Below are positions 7,009 to 15,062 of a stretch of 21,289 nucleotides of DNA, in pieces. Both the position numbers and the translations under genes were made by a program. Each line of letters starts with the position of its first letter. Position 1 is the first letter of the stretch. The notes under the pieces were generated by a model that worked only from the letters and a program-made list of their open reading frames with translations, was not told the DNA's origin and made no database searches. Origin of the DNA: a virus; the IMG/VR virus record IMGVR_UViG_3300013136_000052, positions 1 through 21,289 of that record. One strand, 5' to 3'.

Positions 7009-7704
7009 ATGGACATGTTCGATGTAAATAGACGCGATAATCCCTCAATGGACCAGTACATGGATCCAAAGAAACCTCCTTTTGGTGGACCGAATGAAAA
7101 AAGCGATTTCGAGGGAAATAAGCGCAAATCCTTGAATAAATATCAAAGAATAGTGCAACGAAATCGTGACTTCGAAGGAAATTTGCATAACCCGCAAACC
7201 GGAGAAGAAATGGATCAGCCAAATTACGATACCACATGGAAAGCAGTCACCCGTGACAAAGTATCTAGAGACGCAAAGAAAAAACCAACTGAAGTTATGT
7301 ACGCAAAACCAACAATCGCAACCGAGCCCGTAGAAGAAGGTAAAATCATGAGATTTGAACAATTCGTGAACGAAAACTTCGACGAGATGAATCAGATGCC
7401 AAACGAAGCTGAAGAACCAGTTGATGACCTTGGCAGCCTGGGCGACAACACAGACGAAACCCCTGATCTTGGCTACGAGGTAGACGAAGAACAGCTGGAA
7501 AAAGTAATGGACGAATTCGAAGATGATCTTAATGAACTCATCGACAAAATCGCCGAAGAAATGGAAATCGAAAAGGACGCAGTTTGCGACTTATTGTGCG
7601 CAGCAGTCGAAAAGATTTGCAAACCCGAAGACGACGAAGAAGGTGGAGAACCTAAGGAAGACGAAGGCGGAGAACCCGCACCGGATGACGATCTGACAGC
7701 GTAA
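7009..7704 (+). CDS. Acidic protein with internal capsid-targeting-like motif
   Basis: A 231-residue protein with two unlike halves. Residues 1-110 are polar and basic, with no recognised fold. From Met114 comes MRFEQFVNE, which fits the T4 capsid-targeting pattern (TYQEFIAE) with a possible cleavage after Glu122. A very acidic part follows, with a helical stretch (about 157-205, including two Cys-containing turns) and an Asp/Glu/Gly/Pro tail. T4 has small acidic prohead core proteins (gp67) of similar character, but no direct match is visible. An in-frame ATG at 7348 with an A-rich lead (ggtaaaatc) would start exactly at the targeting motif, so a nested 118-residue product is possible. It is the last gene of the + block before the convergent terminator. 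Confidence 0.8.
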   Translation: MDMFDVNRRDNPSMDQYMDPKKPPFGGPNEKSDFEGNKRKSLNKYQRIVQRNRDFEGNLHNPQTGEEMDQPNYDTTWKAVTRDKVSRDAKKKPTEVMYAKPTIATEPVEEGKIMRFEQFVNENFDEMNQMPNEAEEPVDDLGSLGDNTDETPDLGYEVDEEQLEKVMDEFEDDLNELIDKIAEEMEIEKDAVCDLLCAAVEKICKPEDDEEGGEPKEDEGGEPAPDDDLTA

Positions 7705-7707
7705 ATT

Positions 7708-8139
7708 TCAGGAATCAATATACGAATAAAAAAGGGGCTTACGGCCCTTTTTTATTGTCTTGATGTTCATGTGAGGAGAAATGTCCTCCTCCAAATCTAT
7801 TAGCAACGGTTCAAAATGAACCTCCCCGTAAGCGCTAGTAAGAAAATCGATCGTGTTGAGTATCGTGTTAGGCGTCAGGTTAGAATTTATGTAAATGATT
7901 CTTTTGTACTTCCGGTTCCTAGCGTTCACCGCTTTATCAATGATCTTCTTTATTTCGTAATTGATCAGGAATGCTTGGATCTTATTCGGAACTACGATTT
8001 CATGGCCGAACTTATCTCGCATTATTTTGTTAACGTTCAATAAGTAGTCAGATTTTCCTTTCTTATGAAGAACCTGTATGAATTGCTTTTGATCACTTAC
8101 GAAGACGATTTGTAGTATACGAGTTGTTTCGTCTATCAT
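7708..8139 (-). CDS. Unrecognised 143-residue protein, last gene of the - operon
   Basis: A small soluble alpha/beta protein of unknown family. It has a strand-rich start (TRILQIVFVSD), a basic middle (NARNRKYKRIIYI) and a C-terminus ending FYSYIDS. No catalytic motif is evident. Its ATG overlaps the stop of dCMP deaminase as ATGA, which supports it as a real, translationally coupled gene. The symmetric terminator hairpin lies within its final codons, so the last few residues could be lost if termination is efficient on this strand. Confidence 0.78.
   Translation of the reverse strand: MIDETTRILQIVFVSDQKQFIQVLHKKGKSDYLLNVNKIMRDKFGHEIVVPNKIQAFLINYEIKKIIDKAVNARNRKYKRIIYINSNLTPNTILNTIDFLTSAYGEVHFEPLLIDLEEDISPHMNIKTIKKGRKPLFYSYIDS
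7728..7754. terminator. Symmetric (two-way) terminator between converging operons
   Basis: A nine-base-pair stem (AAAAAAGGG with CCCTTTTTT) encloses an eight-base loop and reads as stem plus T-run on both strands. For the + operon it lies 24 bases after the last stop. For the - operon it lies inside the last codons of the final gene, upstream of that gene's stop codon at 7708-7710. Confidence 0.8.
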
Positions 8140-8588
8140 CCATTTTCCATTTTTTTAATTTCGATCCCAGCGCGCTTGAGGAGTTCAAGACCGGCAAGAT
8201 CCCTGTACTCTTCATCGTACACGAGCCTTTTGATTCCGGCCTGAAGGATAAGCTTGCTACATTCTGTACATGGAGAACAAGTCAAGTAAATAGTTGCGCC
8301 ATCGCAGCTTTGCGTGGACTTAGCGATCTTTAGAATAGCATTGGCTTCTGCATGAAGCACGTACCATTTGGTCTGGTACCCAACGAAATTTCCGTGTTCG
8401 TCATTGATAACTTCCTCACACTCATTTTCGAAACCCGAAGGGGTTCCATTGTACCCGTCAGAAATGATTGTGCCATTCTTAACGATCAATGCTCCAACTT
8501 TCTTTCTCGAAGCATGAGATAATTTCGACCAGATCTTGGCCATGTCCATGTAAACTTGATCGATAAGATGTTGCCTACTAGATGCCAT
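8136..8588 (-). CDS. cd: Deoxycytidylate (dCMP) deaminase
   Basis: A 150-residue enzyme that converts dCMP to dUMP, the precursor for thymidylate. The zinc site is visible: His79-Ala-Glu81 (HAEANA) with Glu81 as the proton shuttle, and Cys104/Cys107 in TCSPCTEC. The N-terminal KKVGALIVKNG and DGYNGTPSG are typical of the dCMP deaminase branch. It is shorter than T4 Cd (193). It starts with ATG after 'aaataa', right after the stop of the upstream TS-fold gene, and overlaps the next gene by four bases. With dUTPase in the same block it feeds dUMP, although no dUMP-type thymidylate synthase is seen in this window. Confidence 0.92.
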   Translation of the reverse strand: MASSRQHLIDQVYMDMAKIWSKLSHASRKKVGALIVKNGTIISDGYNGTPSGFENECEEVINDEHGNFVGYQTKWYVLHAEANAILKIAKSTQSCDGATIYLTCSPCTECSKLILQAGIKRLVYDEEYRDLAGLELLKRAGIEIKKMENG

Positions 8589-9473
8589 TTATTTCGTTTT
8601 TGTAATGTTTGTGTGAATCCACTTGTAAATATCCTCGCCGTCCTGGAAAAGAAGGAATTCTGGACTTCCTGAATCCACATGATTGAATAGAGTGATTAAG
8701 TCTGGAGTGGGTTCGCCTGCAATATCTATCAGGTCGTTCGTCACTGCCGGTAATTCGCACGGAACGAAATCATGCTGAAGCATTTTTTCGGTCAGTTCGT
8801 AATGCCTGTCGTAAATGTGATACGAATCCGCAACGTGAGTGTAAGTACCGAGTTCCAGATCAGGATACGTCGGTTTCAGATGGTTCAGGATCTGCATTTG
8901 AAGAGAACAGAAGAAAGCTGCGTCCGTCGGAGTTCCCCATAGAGCATCATTGCTTCTTATGTTGAGTTTCAGGTTCAGCTTGTTGTTCCTGATGTGCACG
9001 TTGACGTACATAGTGCAGACGAAATCCTTGTTTCCATCGTACTGATGGACCGGCATGTTGAAGTGCATTATCGCTTGCCTGGTGTTAGGATCCTTGATAA
9101 GGCTTTGGATTGCCCATTGGTACTGAGAAATTCCGTGCTCGTTCTTGGTCTTGAATATCAAATTTCCGTACGCAGAATTGCAAGTTCCATCGTCATTCTT
9201 TATAACGTCCCAGAACTTTGCCCATTTCGTAATGAACGCTGCATCGTTACGACCCATATAATACCAGAGGAATTCTGCAGCTATGTACTTGAACTGAGAG
9301 CTCCGTACTGGATTCTGGTACAGACACAGGGCCGGATTTTCTATAACGAGAGCCAAATCCAAGATTTCCCTGCTCTTGGTTCCCCTTGCTCCATTTTCCA
9401 GACCGTTCTGCATAACGTACGCTAACGAACCCCGATATGCTTCTCCAAATGATTTTGCTTTGAATACTATCAT
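8589..9473 (-). CDS. 42: dCMP hydroxymethylase-like enzyme (thymidylate synthase fold)
   Basis: A 294-residue thymidylate-synthase-fold protein. Cys153 in KDFVCTMYVN aligns with the catalytic Cys of T4 gp42 (SDFMCTNTVQ). RSND (173-176) matches both gp42 and TS. Asp184 (GTPTDAA) takes the position of the TS Asn that reads the uracil ring. The Cys-to-Asp distance of 31 equals that in T4 gp42 and the Cys-to-Asn distance in E. coli TS. Asp at this position is the known mark of dCMP-acting enzymes. I therefore infer a dCMP hydroxymethylase (or a dCMP methyltransferase), making a modified cytosine nucleotide for phage DNA. The C-terminal third (GTYTHVADSYHIYDRH) is the conserved TS His/Tyr region. 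An ordinary dUMP synthase is the less likely alternative. Confidence 0.8.
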   Translation of the reverse strand: MIVFKAKSFGEAYRGSLAYVMQNGLENGARGTKSREILDLALVIENPALCLYQNPVRSSQFKYIAAEFLWYYMGRNDAAFITKWAKFWDVIKNDDGTCNSAYGNLIFKTKNEHGISQYQWAIQSLIKDPNTRQAIMHFNMPVHQYDGNKDFVCTMYVNVHIRNNKLNLKLNIRSNDALWGTPTDAAFFCSLQMQILNHLKPTYPDLELGTYTHVADSYHIYDRHYELTEKMLQHDFVPCELPAVTNDLIDIAGEPTPDLITLFNHVDSGSPEFLLFQDGEDIYKWIHTNITKTK

Positions 9474-9518
9474 CTTACTGTTTTTGTATGATCTTTTACT
9501 TAAATACTATGAATTGGT

Positions 9519-11183
9519 TTACGAGAATTCTATGTCCGAGAAGTGATCCACCTTCTTTACTGATAACTTCCGGTCGAACAGTTCTTCCGGCAATGGATCG
9601 TGAGATATGACAAAAATGGTCATCCTGTACTTTTTCGAGAACGTTTTCAAAAGATCGACCACCCGGTAAATGGACTCAACGTCAAGAGACGAGAAGATTT
9701 CGTCCAAGAAGAGTAAATTCACACTGTGATGCTTTAACTTGATAAGCTCTATGATTCCGAGAAGAACTATCAAGTTCATCTTTTTCTGTTCTCCAGTAGA
9801 AAGGGATTCCGGCGATACTTGAATTCCCAACTGAGTTATGATAGGATCGAAGTCCATATCGAATTCGAAAGCGAACGGAAAGTCCAAAATCTTCGACGTT
9901 CTGAGGATCTTCTTGTTCAGGATTGGAACTATTTGGCTCATTAGAAGACGTTTCATTCCGTTTTCCGAAAGGATGTCCTCCATTTCCTGAGAAACTTTGA
10001 TCTGCTCGGAAATTTTGGTCTTTTCGATAGCAGCCTCGTCCAAGGTTTTCTTGATCGATTCGATCACGCCGTTTATGTATTCTGACCCCTCGGTCTGAAT
10101 TTCGTCTATCGATAAGGACGATAGTTCTCTGCGAAGAGGTAAGAGCATTGCATCCACCTTGTAGAATTGACTGCGTGCTAATTCCATTTCGCCCTTCTTC
10201 TCAAGCATAGAAGCTTCCGTTTCCTGAACCTTTTTCGACAGAACCGGTAAGTTCTTTTCCTGCTCGGTTTTCTTACAGACGATTTCGTTCTTTATTTTCG
10301 TGTGATTATCGTCGGTCAAATCCGATAAGCAATGAGGACATTTGTTGCTTTCGTAAATCTGAAGCTTCTTCTGCCAATCAGCAATGACCAATTGAGCTGA
10401 CGTTCTGGCTTCCTTTGCTGCATTGACCGCTTTGTCTAAAGCAGAAACGGCAGCATTCATTTCGTTGTAATTCTTTTGGTACAGGTCCTTGTCCTTCTGT
10501 AACTGTTCGATACGATCGGCCAGTTCCTTCTTTCTAGTTTCTTTTAGAGCAGAAAGATCTTCCTTCATGTTCGTAAGTTGTGCCAGAGAATTGTTCAGAG
10601 TTGTCGTATTACTATCGATCGAAACGTCAAGAGTATGAAGAGCAAGTCTCAGGCCTTTCAGCTCTTCCTTGTTCTTCTTTGACATATCGTTGACTATCTC
10701 AATTCCGAAAATCTTATCGATGATCTGTCTCTTATCGTTTGGACTAAGTTTCACGAAACTCTTGAACTCGTTTATCGACAAGTTTATGGTATTTGAAAAA
10801 ATATTGAAGGGGATCCGTATCAACTCATCCTCAATGAATTCGTCGATTCGTCTCTTGTCAGGAAGGTTGTGATCCACTCCGTTTATTGCCAACCTCGAAA
10901 AATTGGGTTGCAATCCCCTTTCGATAGCTACTGTATCTCCTGTTCCTGTGACAAAATCTATGTACGTGTAACCGTTCTTATTGAGACGGTTAGGAAGTTC
11001 GGTCGTCTTTCTTATCGATGACTTGCCGTAAACTGCAAAGGTCATAGCATCGGAAATAGTAGACTTTCCGCCTCCGTTCTTTCCTTCGACGAGAATCAAT
11101 TTGGGATCCTCGGAAAAAGCGAAGCTTTGGAGCTTATTTCCGTACGAACACAGGTTTCTGAATGCAAAATTAAGTATCTTCAT
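9519..11183 (-). CDS. 46: Recombination endonuclease subunit gp46 (SbcC/Rad50-like)
   Basis: A 554-residue SMC-type ATPase (T4 gp46 is 560), partner of gp47 in resecting DNA ends for recombination-dependent replication. Walker A is GKNGGGKS (34-41). Long coiled-coil arms (about 180-280 and 290-400) flank a zinc hook CPHC (282-285). The ABC signature LSTGEQKKM and the Walker B LLFLDE (Asp494, Glu495) lie near the C-terminus, followed by a D-loop (SSLD) and the switch His in VISHD. All motifs are intact. It lies 7 bases after the SET-like gene and downstream of gp47, with the leader 'aataatgaacga' and no Shine-Dalgarno. Confidence 0.94.
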   Translation of the reverse strand: MKILNFAFRNLCSYGNKLQSFAFSEDPKLILVEGKNGGGKSTISDAMTFAVYGKSSIRKTTELPNRLNKNGYTYIDFVTGTGDTVAIERGLQPNFSRLAINGVDHNLPDKRRIDEFIEDELIRIPFNIFSNTINLSINEFKSFVKLSPNDKRQIIDKIFGIEIVNDMSKKNKEELKGLRLALHTLDVSIDSNTTTLNNSLAQLTNMKEDLSALKETRKKELADRIEQLQKDKDLYQKNYNEMNAAVSALDKAVNAAKEARTSAQLVIADWQKKLQIYESNKCPHCLSDLTDDNHTKIKNEIVCKKTEQEKNLPVLSKKVQETEASMLEKKGEMELARSQFYKVDAMLLPLRRELSSLSIDEIQTEGSEYINGVIESIKKTLDEAAIEKTKISEQIKVSQEMEDILSENGMKRLLMSQIVPILNKKILRTSKILDFPFAFEFDMDFDPIITQLGIQVSPESLSTGEQKKMNLIVLLGIIELIKLKHHSVNLLFLDEIFSSLDVESIYRVVDLLKTFSKKYRMTIFVISHDPLPEELFDRKLSVKKVDHFSDIEFS

Positions 11184-11190
11184 TCGTTCA

Positions 11191-11682
11191 TTATTTGAAA
11201 TAAGTTAGTTCGGTCCCATTAGATATGTTACGAACTGATTTGAAAACGCAGACCTTATGCTCTGAGTGATACTCGCACACCAGGTTGGGCGTTTCGCTGA
11301 TACGATACAGTGATCCATTTCCAAGTATAAGCACATGCGATTTTGATTCCAGAAGCGCATTTGGGTTTATCTTTGATTTGAGGATCTTGACGTATTCTCC
11401 CCTAGTTATTTCGCCAGCGTCCAATCTTCGTTCTAATTCCAACTCGCCGAGCTGCGCGAACATTTGGTATTCCTTTGCCATTGCAGACTCATCCGCAAAA
11501 ATGGAAGCTTTCAGCAACGGTACGTTCTTACTCAAGATGATGGACTCACGCATGGTAAGAATGGCAACCGGACATACTTCGACTATAGCATCCATAGGAA
11601 CATCAGTCCTTGCTATCGCCGTGAATTTTCCGTTTCCGAAATTCACCACTTCCACGTACTCGCTGACGAACGGATTAAACAT
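11191..11682 (-). CDS. Degenerate SET-domain-like protein between gp47 and gp46
   Basis: A 163-residue protein that I read as a SET fold, the class of protein-lysine methyltransferases. The N-terminal GKFTAIARTDVPMDAIVEVC (18-37) matches the opening strands of viral SET proteins (GYGVFARKSFEKGELVEEC in the chlorovirus one). The C-terminal GNGSLYRISETPN (121-133) and VFKSVRNISNGTELTY match the region that normally reads NHS-x-x-PN and GEElt-x-x-Y. The cofactor-binding Asn-His-Ser is changed to Arg-Ile-Ser (127-129), and the final Tyr is displaced. The fold may therefore persist without standard methyltransferase activity. Residues 55-115 are a helical insert. It overlaps the end of gp47 by eight bases, so it is probably coupled to the recombination nuclease. 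The assignment is from motif pattern only. Confidence 0.65.
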   Translation of the reverse strand: MFNPFVSEYVEVVNFGNGKFTAIARTDVPMDAIVEVCPVAILTMRESIILSKNVPLLKASIFADESAMAKEYQMFAQLGELELERRLDAGEITRGEYVKILKSKINPNALLESKSHVLILGNGSLYRISETPNLVCEYHSEHKVCVFKSVRNISNGTELTYFK

Positions 11683-12793
11683 AGGACTTTTCTTGTTTTA
11701 CGGTTTCGTGAATTTCAACGAATTTGGTAGCTAGCTGTTTCTTAAAATCCCTGGAATAATCCTTGGTCTTTAAGTAACGCTTGAAAATATCCGTGATGTT
11801 GAACCCATCCTCGATGTTAAATTCCGGATCAGCAGCCTGTGGATTAAGCTTTTCCTTTTCTGAATACGTGAAGAACTGTATTGTTCTGTGTTTCGAAGTG
11901 TTTATCTCTTCCAGGAAGAGAGGAACTGAGAACTTATTCACGAAATTTATGCTGGCCATCACGTCAACGAAATTGTTATTGAACAGTTCGACGATTGCAG
12001 GCTTTGACATTTCCAAGAGATCCAACAGATCGACCTTTAGGAACAACGGCGATTTCGTGTTACGCGTGAACGTCTCAACGATTTCTTCTCCCTCAACGTT
12101 CAAGGTGTAAAATCCTTTCGTGTTTCCAATATCTCCACGGTCCATCTGGTACGGAGTTCCCGTGTAAAGGACGTTTCCGTTTTCCTGACGAATGTGTATG
12201 TGCCCACTGTAAACTCTCTTGTACGATTTCATCGATTCGGGTTCGAGACCCTTTTCGAGCTTCACCCATTTATTGAGTTTGAAACCCTTTATGTCAGCAT
12301 GACAGATGATGTACGAACAGAAAGCTTGGTGATCAGCTATAACACTGTTCAGCTTTGCTAGATCTTCCAACCATGGAAGCATCAAGAAAGAATGCTTACC
12401 GTTTATCGTCAGAATTTCTGGGTTTTCAAAGACGTGTATGTTGCTTGCTAAATTTCCAATAGCCCTTAACGAATGAACCGTACTGTTATCCTTGTAATAC
12501 GTATCGTGATTTCCGGTGATTATGAAAACTCCACGTTTGAACTTCTTAGCGAGGTCAGTGAAAATATCGAGAGCTTCGTTATGGATCCTCACATTGATCG
12601 CTTCACGATAATGAAAAACGTCTCCCTCGAATACGATGATGTCACGGTTCTCATCAAAATCCTTATCGATCTTGTGAATGAAGTACTCTAACAGGAATTC
12701 CTTTTGAATGGCTGCCCATTCTATGGAATTGTTTCTTACTCCAAAGTGAGTGTCTCCAATGAGATATATGTTGCGTATGTTATCCAGTTTCAT
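11675..12793 (-). CDS. 47: Recombination endonuclease subunit gp47 (SbcD/Mre11-like)
   Basis: A 372-residue metallophosphoesterase nuclease (T4 gp47 is 339). All metal-site motifs are present in order: GDTHFG (Asp14, His16), GDVFH (Asp58, His61), GNHD (Asn95, His96, Asp97), CHAD (His165) and GHIH (His198, His200). The C-terminal part (about 240-372) is the expected cap and gp46-binding region. It works with gp46 to process double-strand ends. Its ATG overlaps the upstream stop by one base (taATG), and it overlaps the SET-like gene by eight bases. Confidence 0.94.
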   Translation of the reverse strand: MKLDNIRNIYLIGDTHFGVRNNSIEWAAIQKEFLLEYFIHKIDKDFDENRDIIVFEGDVFHYREAINVRIHNEALDIFTDLAKKFKRGVFIITGNHDTYYKDNSTVHSLRAIGNLASNIHVFENPEILTINGKHSFLMLPWLEDLAKLNSVIADHQAFCSYIICHADIKGFKLNKWVKLEKGLEPESMKSYKRVYSGHIHIRQENGNVLYTGTPYQMDRGDIGNTKGFYTLNVEGEEIVETFTRNTKSPLFLKVDLLDLLEMSKPAIVELFNNNFVDVMASINFVNKFSVPLFLEEINTSKHRTIQFFTYSEKEKLNPQAADPEFNIEDGFNITDIFKRYLKTKDYSRDFKKQLATKFVEIHETVKQEKSYV

Positions 12794-13509
12794 TATTCGT
12801 AGATCCTAAAATCCTTCGATGATTTTTCGAGAATGTGGTACTTTCCATCGAGTTCAAGAAGAAGAATTTCCTTGTTCTCGTATTTCAGCATATCGAATAG
12901 TTTCTTATACTCAAGCCCAGTCAACGAAGAAATGGCATCGAAAACGTAAACCGGGTTGACGAAGGCGCTTGCACGTTTTCCGACTCTAACACCGGCCAAG
13001 ATTTTTTCGAAAAGATCGTTGACTTCGTTCTTATCGAACTTTTTCTTTTCTGTCATTTCCAGCATAAGGCCAGTTGTCGCTAAAGAATTCATATCAGAAT
13101 CCGAATATTGCAGTCCCAAAAGGGTCTTCACTTCGCTCGAATTCACAATGAACTCGTGGATGTCGATCTGAGTTATCGAATCATCGACGAAATCGGAATG
13201 CTGATCCCTATCGTAAAGCTGGTAATCTGGAGAACTTGGATCTATTCGAATTTCGGTGTGCGACCTAGTCTCTTCTATTTCCTCGCCGATCATCTGACCC
13301 ATGGTGTACGAGTTATTGAAGATCTTATCGTTCTTCTTCAATTCGGAATAGGCAGTTCGCCGGCGTTCGAGCTCTCCCTCGTCCTCATCGGACACATCGT
13401 CGTCGAGCTCATCGTCCCTAAGAAAACGCGATTCACTGAGCTCTTGAACGGAATCAGTTAGGTCATCTTCTGGTTCTTCGAATAGTTCTGCATTTTTGTC
13501 TTTTTTCAA
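12793..13509 (-). CDS. Unrecognised acidic protein between helicase and gp47
   Basis: A 238-residue protein. The first ~60 residues are highly acidic and look disordered (FEEPEDDLTD, ELDDDVSDEDEGELERR). The rest is a helical, better-ordered part, with a C-terminal segment (about 165-238: VNDLFEKILAGVRVGKRASA, then FDAISSLTGLEYKKLFD) that could be a small DNA- or protein-binding domain. No T4 counterpart is recognised. Its place between the replicative helicase and the gp46/47 pair suggests a replication or recombination accessory, but this is inference. The start is TTG at 13509; an in-frame TAA lies three codons upstream and the first in-frame ATG is near residue 69. ATT at 13512 is the only alternative nearby. 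Confidence 0.7.
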   Translation of the reverse strand: MKKDKNAELFEEPEDDLTDSVQELSESRFLRDDELDDDVSDEDEGELERRRTAYSELKKNDKIFNNSYTMGQMIGEEIEETRSHTEIRIDPSSPDYQLYDRDQHSDFVDDSITQIDIHEFIVNSSEVKTLLGLQYSDSDMNSLATTGLMLEMTEKKKFDKNEVNDLFEKILAGVRVGKRASAFVNPVYVFDAISSLTGLEYKKLFDMLKYENKEILLLELDGKYHILEKSSKDFRIYE

Positions 13510-13525
13510 AATGAATTACGTTATT

Positions 13526-15052
13526 TTATTTGATCGAATCGAGAATATCATCGTGCGATTCGAATTGCTTGTTCGGTTTTATTGGTGGTGGTTGCTGTGG
13601 AATATCCGAGAAGTCTATCGATGGTGGTTCTGTTGTCTGAACCGTTTGATATTGATTTCTCATTTGATTTTCCAGCGATTGAGTGTCGTCATCGTCGGAA
13701 TAGAATTCGGAAGCCGGGTCTGTTTCTTCTATCATTTTTGCATACTCATAATTGAGTCTGAACATCTTGAAACTTTCATTGTATCCGCCGTCCCTATTTG
13801 CAATCAATTTGACTTTCATTCTGCGTTCCATAGGACCGCGAGTCAATCCGAATAATGAGTCTACCGTATGAACTAAACCGAAAGATTCGGCAACGTCCGA
13901 CATGTTCAAATCCTGATCATCGACTGCATCTCTCTTAATCTGAGTAGCAGAAATGATACACCATTCGTTACGCATTGCCACTGCTCTGAGTTCTTCGGCG
14001 ATTGCCTTAACGTTTCCGTAACTATCACCACGTTCACGAAGCGGTCTCATCAAGTTAACGTAGTCAACTATGATCACCTTGAATTTGATACCGGTTCTCT
14101 GCTGAACTTTTAAGAAGTGGTTTTCGATGTCGACAGCAGACGCTGTTCCTGCTCCAAATTCCTTTACTTCCAAATTTCCTAAGGTCGGAACAGTTTCTCG
14201 AAGCTGATTCAACCTTTCGATTATGCCGTCCAAATCCTCTTCACGAAGGATCGTATCGTACTCCTTCATCGTCATATTGAGGATCTGAGCTCCGAGACGT
14301 TTCATGTACTTTCGGTCAGAAAGTTCAAGAGTTGCAATACCTATATCGTTTCCATGAAGAAACGTTCTGGCTGCAATATTGGAAAGCACCATTGACTTTC
14401 CTACCTTTGGCCTACCTTGAAAGACTACGAGAGTTTTCGGGTTCCACCCTCCATCTAAAACTTTATCGAAGAACCTGAAGCCGGTTGGAGTTCCGACTTT
14501 AGAAAGCTGAATGTGATCCTTCGGATTAAAGAAGCTGAGACCTGATTCTGAACTGGTGAACGATAGGTTTAGCTTTTTGTTGAATTTTTCGCGAACATCA
14601 TTTGTTATTAACTCAACGTTGTCAGGATTGATTTCTGTCGTCTTTAACCAGGATAAGATGTCAATGACGACCTCATTCAAATTTTTGTAAAATACGAAAG
14701 CTTTGGTGTACTTGTAAAGAAATTCGTACGTATGATCCTTTAGGTTGATAGTAAAGATCTTATCGAACTTATCGTCCGGAATATCGAGGTTGGCAAGATT
14801 TGCAAGTTGCCGGATTTCGTTCTTCGTCGGAATTTTCTTGTATTCCAAAAAGAATTTCTTAACTTCTCGATAAAGACGTTGTAACGTATCATCGTTAAAG
14901 TAATGTGCCTTTATCATCGGCACTATTTCACGCTTGTCAAGAGTCTCGTAATTTTTCGGCTTGATGACAACATCATTATCGTCCTCAGTTAAGACGAAAT
15001 TGAATATCAATTTCTCCAAGAGTTCGATATTTTCCTTAAAATCTATTACCAT
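13526..15052 (-). CDS. 41: Replicative DNA helicase (T4 gp41-like, DnaB family)
   Basis: A 508-residue hexameric helicase that unwinds the fork and works with the primase (T4 gp41 is 475). The N-terminal helical domain covers about 1-160. The RecA-type domain has Walker A GRPKVGKS (213-220), the H1a region LELSDRKYMKR, Walker B VIIVD (326-330) and motif H3 SATQIKRDA (368-376). An Arg-rich segment (RGPMERRMKVKLIANRDGG) carries the likely arginine finger. The C-terminal ~60 residues are disordered and Gln/Pro/Asp-rich, a possible partner-binding tail. The ATG at 15052 lies 10 bases after the preceding gene. Confidence 0.92.
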   Translation of the reverse strand: MVIDFKENIELLEKLIFNFVLTEDDNDVVIKPKNYETLDKREIVPMIKAHYFNDDTLQRLYREVKKFFLEYKKIPTKNEIRQLANLANLDIPDDKFDKIFTINLKDHTYEFLYKYTKAFVFYKNLNEVVIDILSWLKTTEINPDNVELITNDVREKFNKKLNLSFTSSESGLSFFNPKDHIQLSKVGTPTGFRFFDKVLDGGWNPKTLVVFQGRPKVGKSMVLSNIAARTFLHGNDIGIATLELSDRKYMKRLGAQILNMTMKEYDTILREEDLDGIIERLNQLRETVPTLGNLEVKEFGAGTASAVDIENHFLKVQQRTGIKFKVIIVDYVNLMRPLRERGDSYGNVKAIAEELRAVAMRNEWCIISATQIKRDAVDDQDLNMSDVAESFGLVHTVDSLFGLTRGPMERRMKVKLIANRDGGYNESFKMFRLNYEYAKMIEETDPASEFYSDDDDTQSLENQMRNQYQTVQTTEPPSIDFSDIPQQPPPIKPNKQFESHDDILDSIK

Positions 15053-15062
15053 AGTTAGTAAA

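Noticed and set aside
7134-7142. GAATAAATA inside the acidic protein gene
   Set aside because: It lies near the start of a gene with no downstream start that needs it, and it encodes ordinary Asn-Lys-Tyr codons; chance is the simplest explanation.
8994-9425. Open frame of 143 codons on the + strand
   Set aside because: It is wholly antisense to the dCMP hydroxymethylase-like gene, which has clear motifs.
11285-11734. Open frame of 149 codons on the + strand
   Set aside because: It is antisense to the SET-like gene and the end of gp47; there is no leader or family support.
13496-13855. Open frame of 119 codons on the + strand at the helicase 3' end
   Set aside because: It is antisense to the helicase tail and rich in Trp/Phe/Cys from reversed Gln/Pro/Asp codons, with no operon context.
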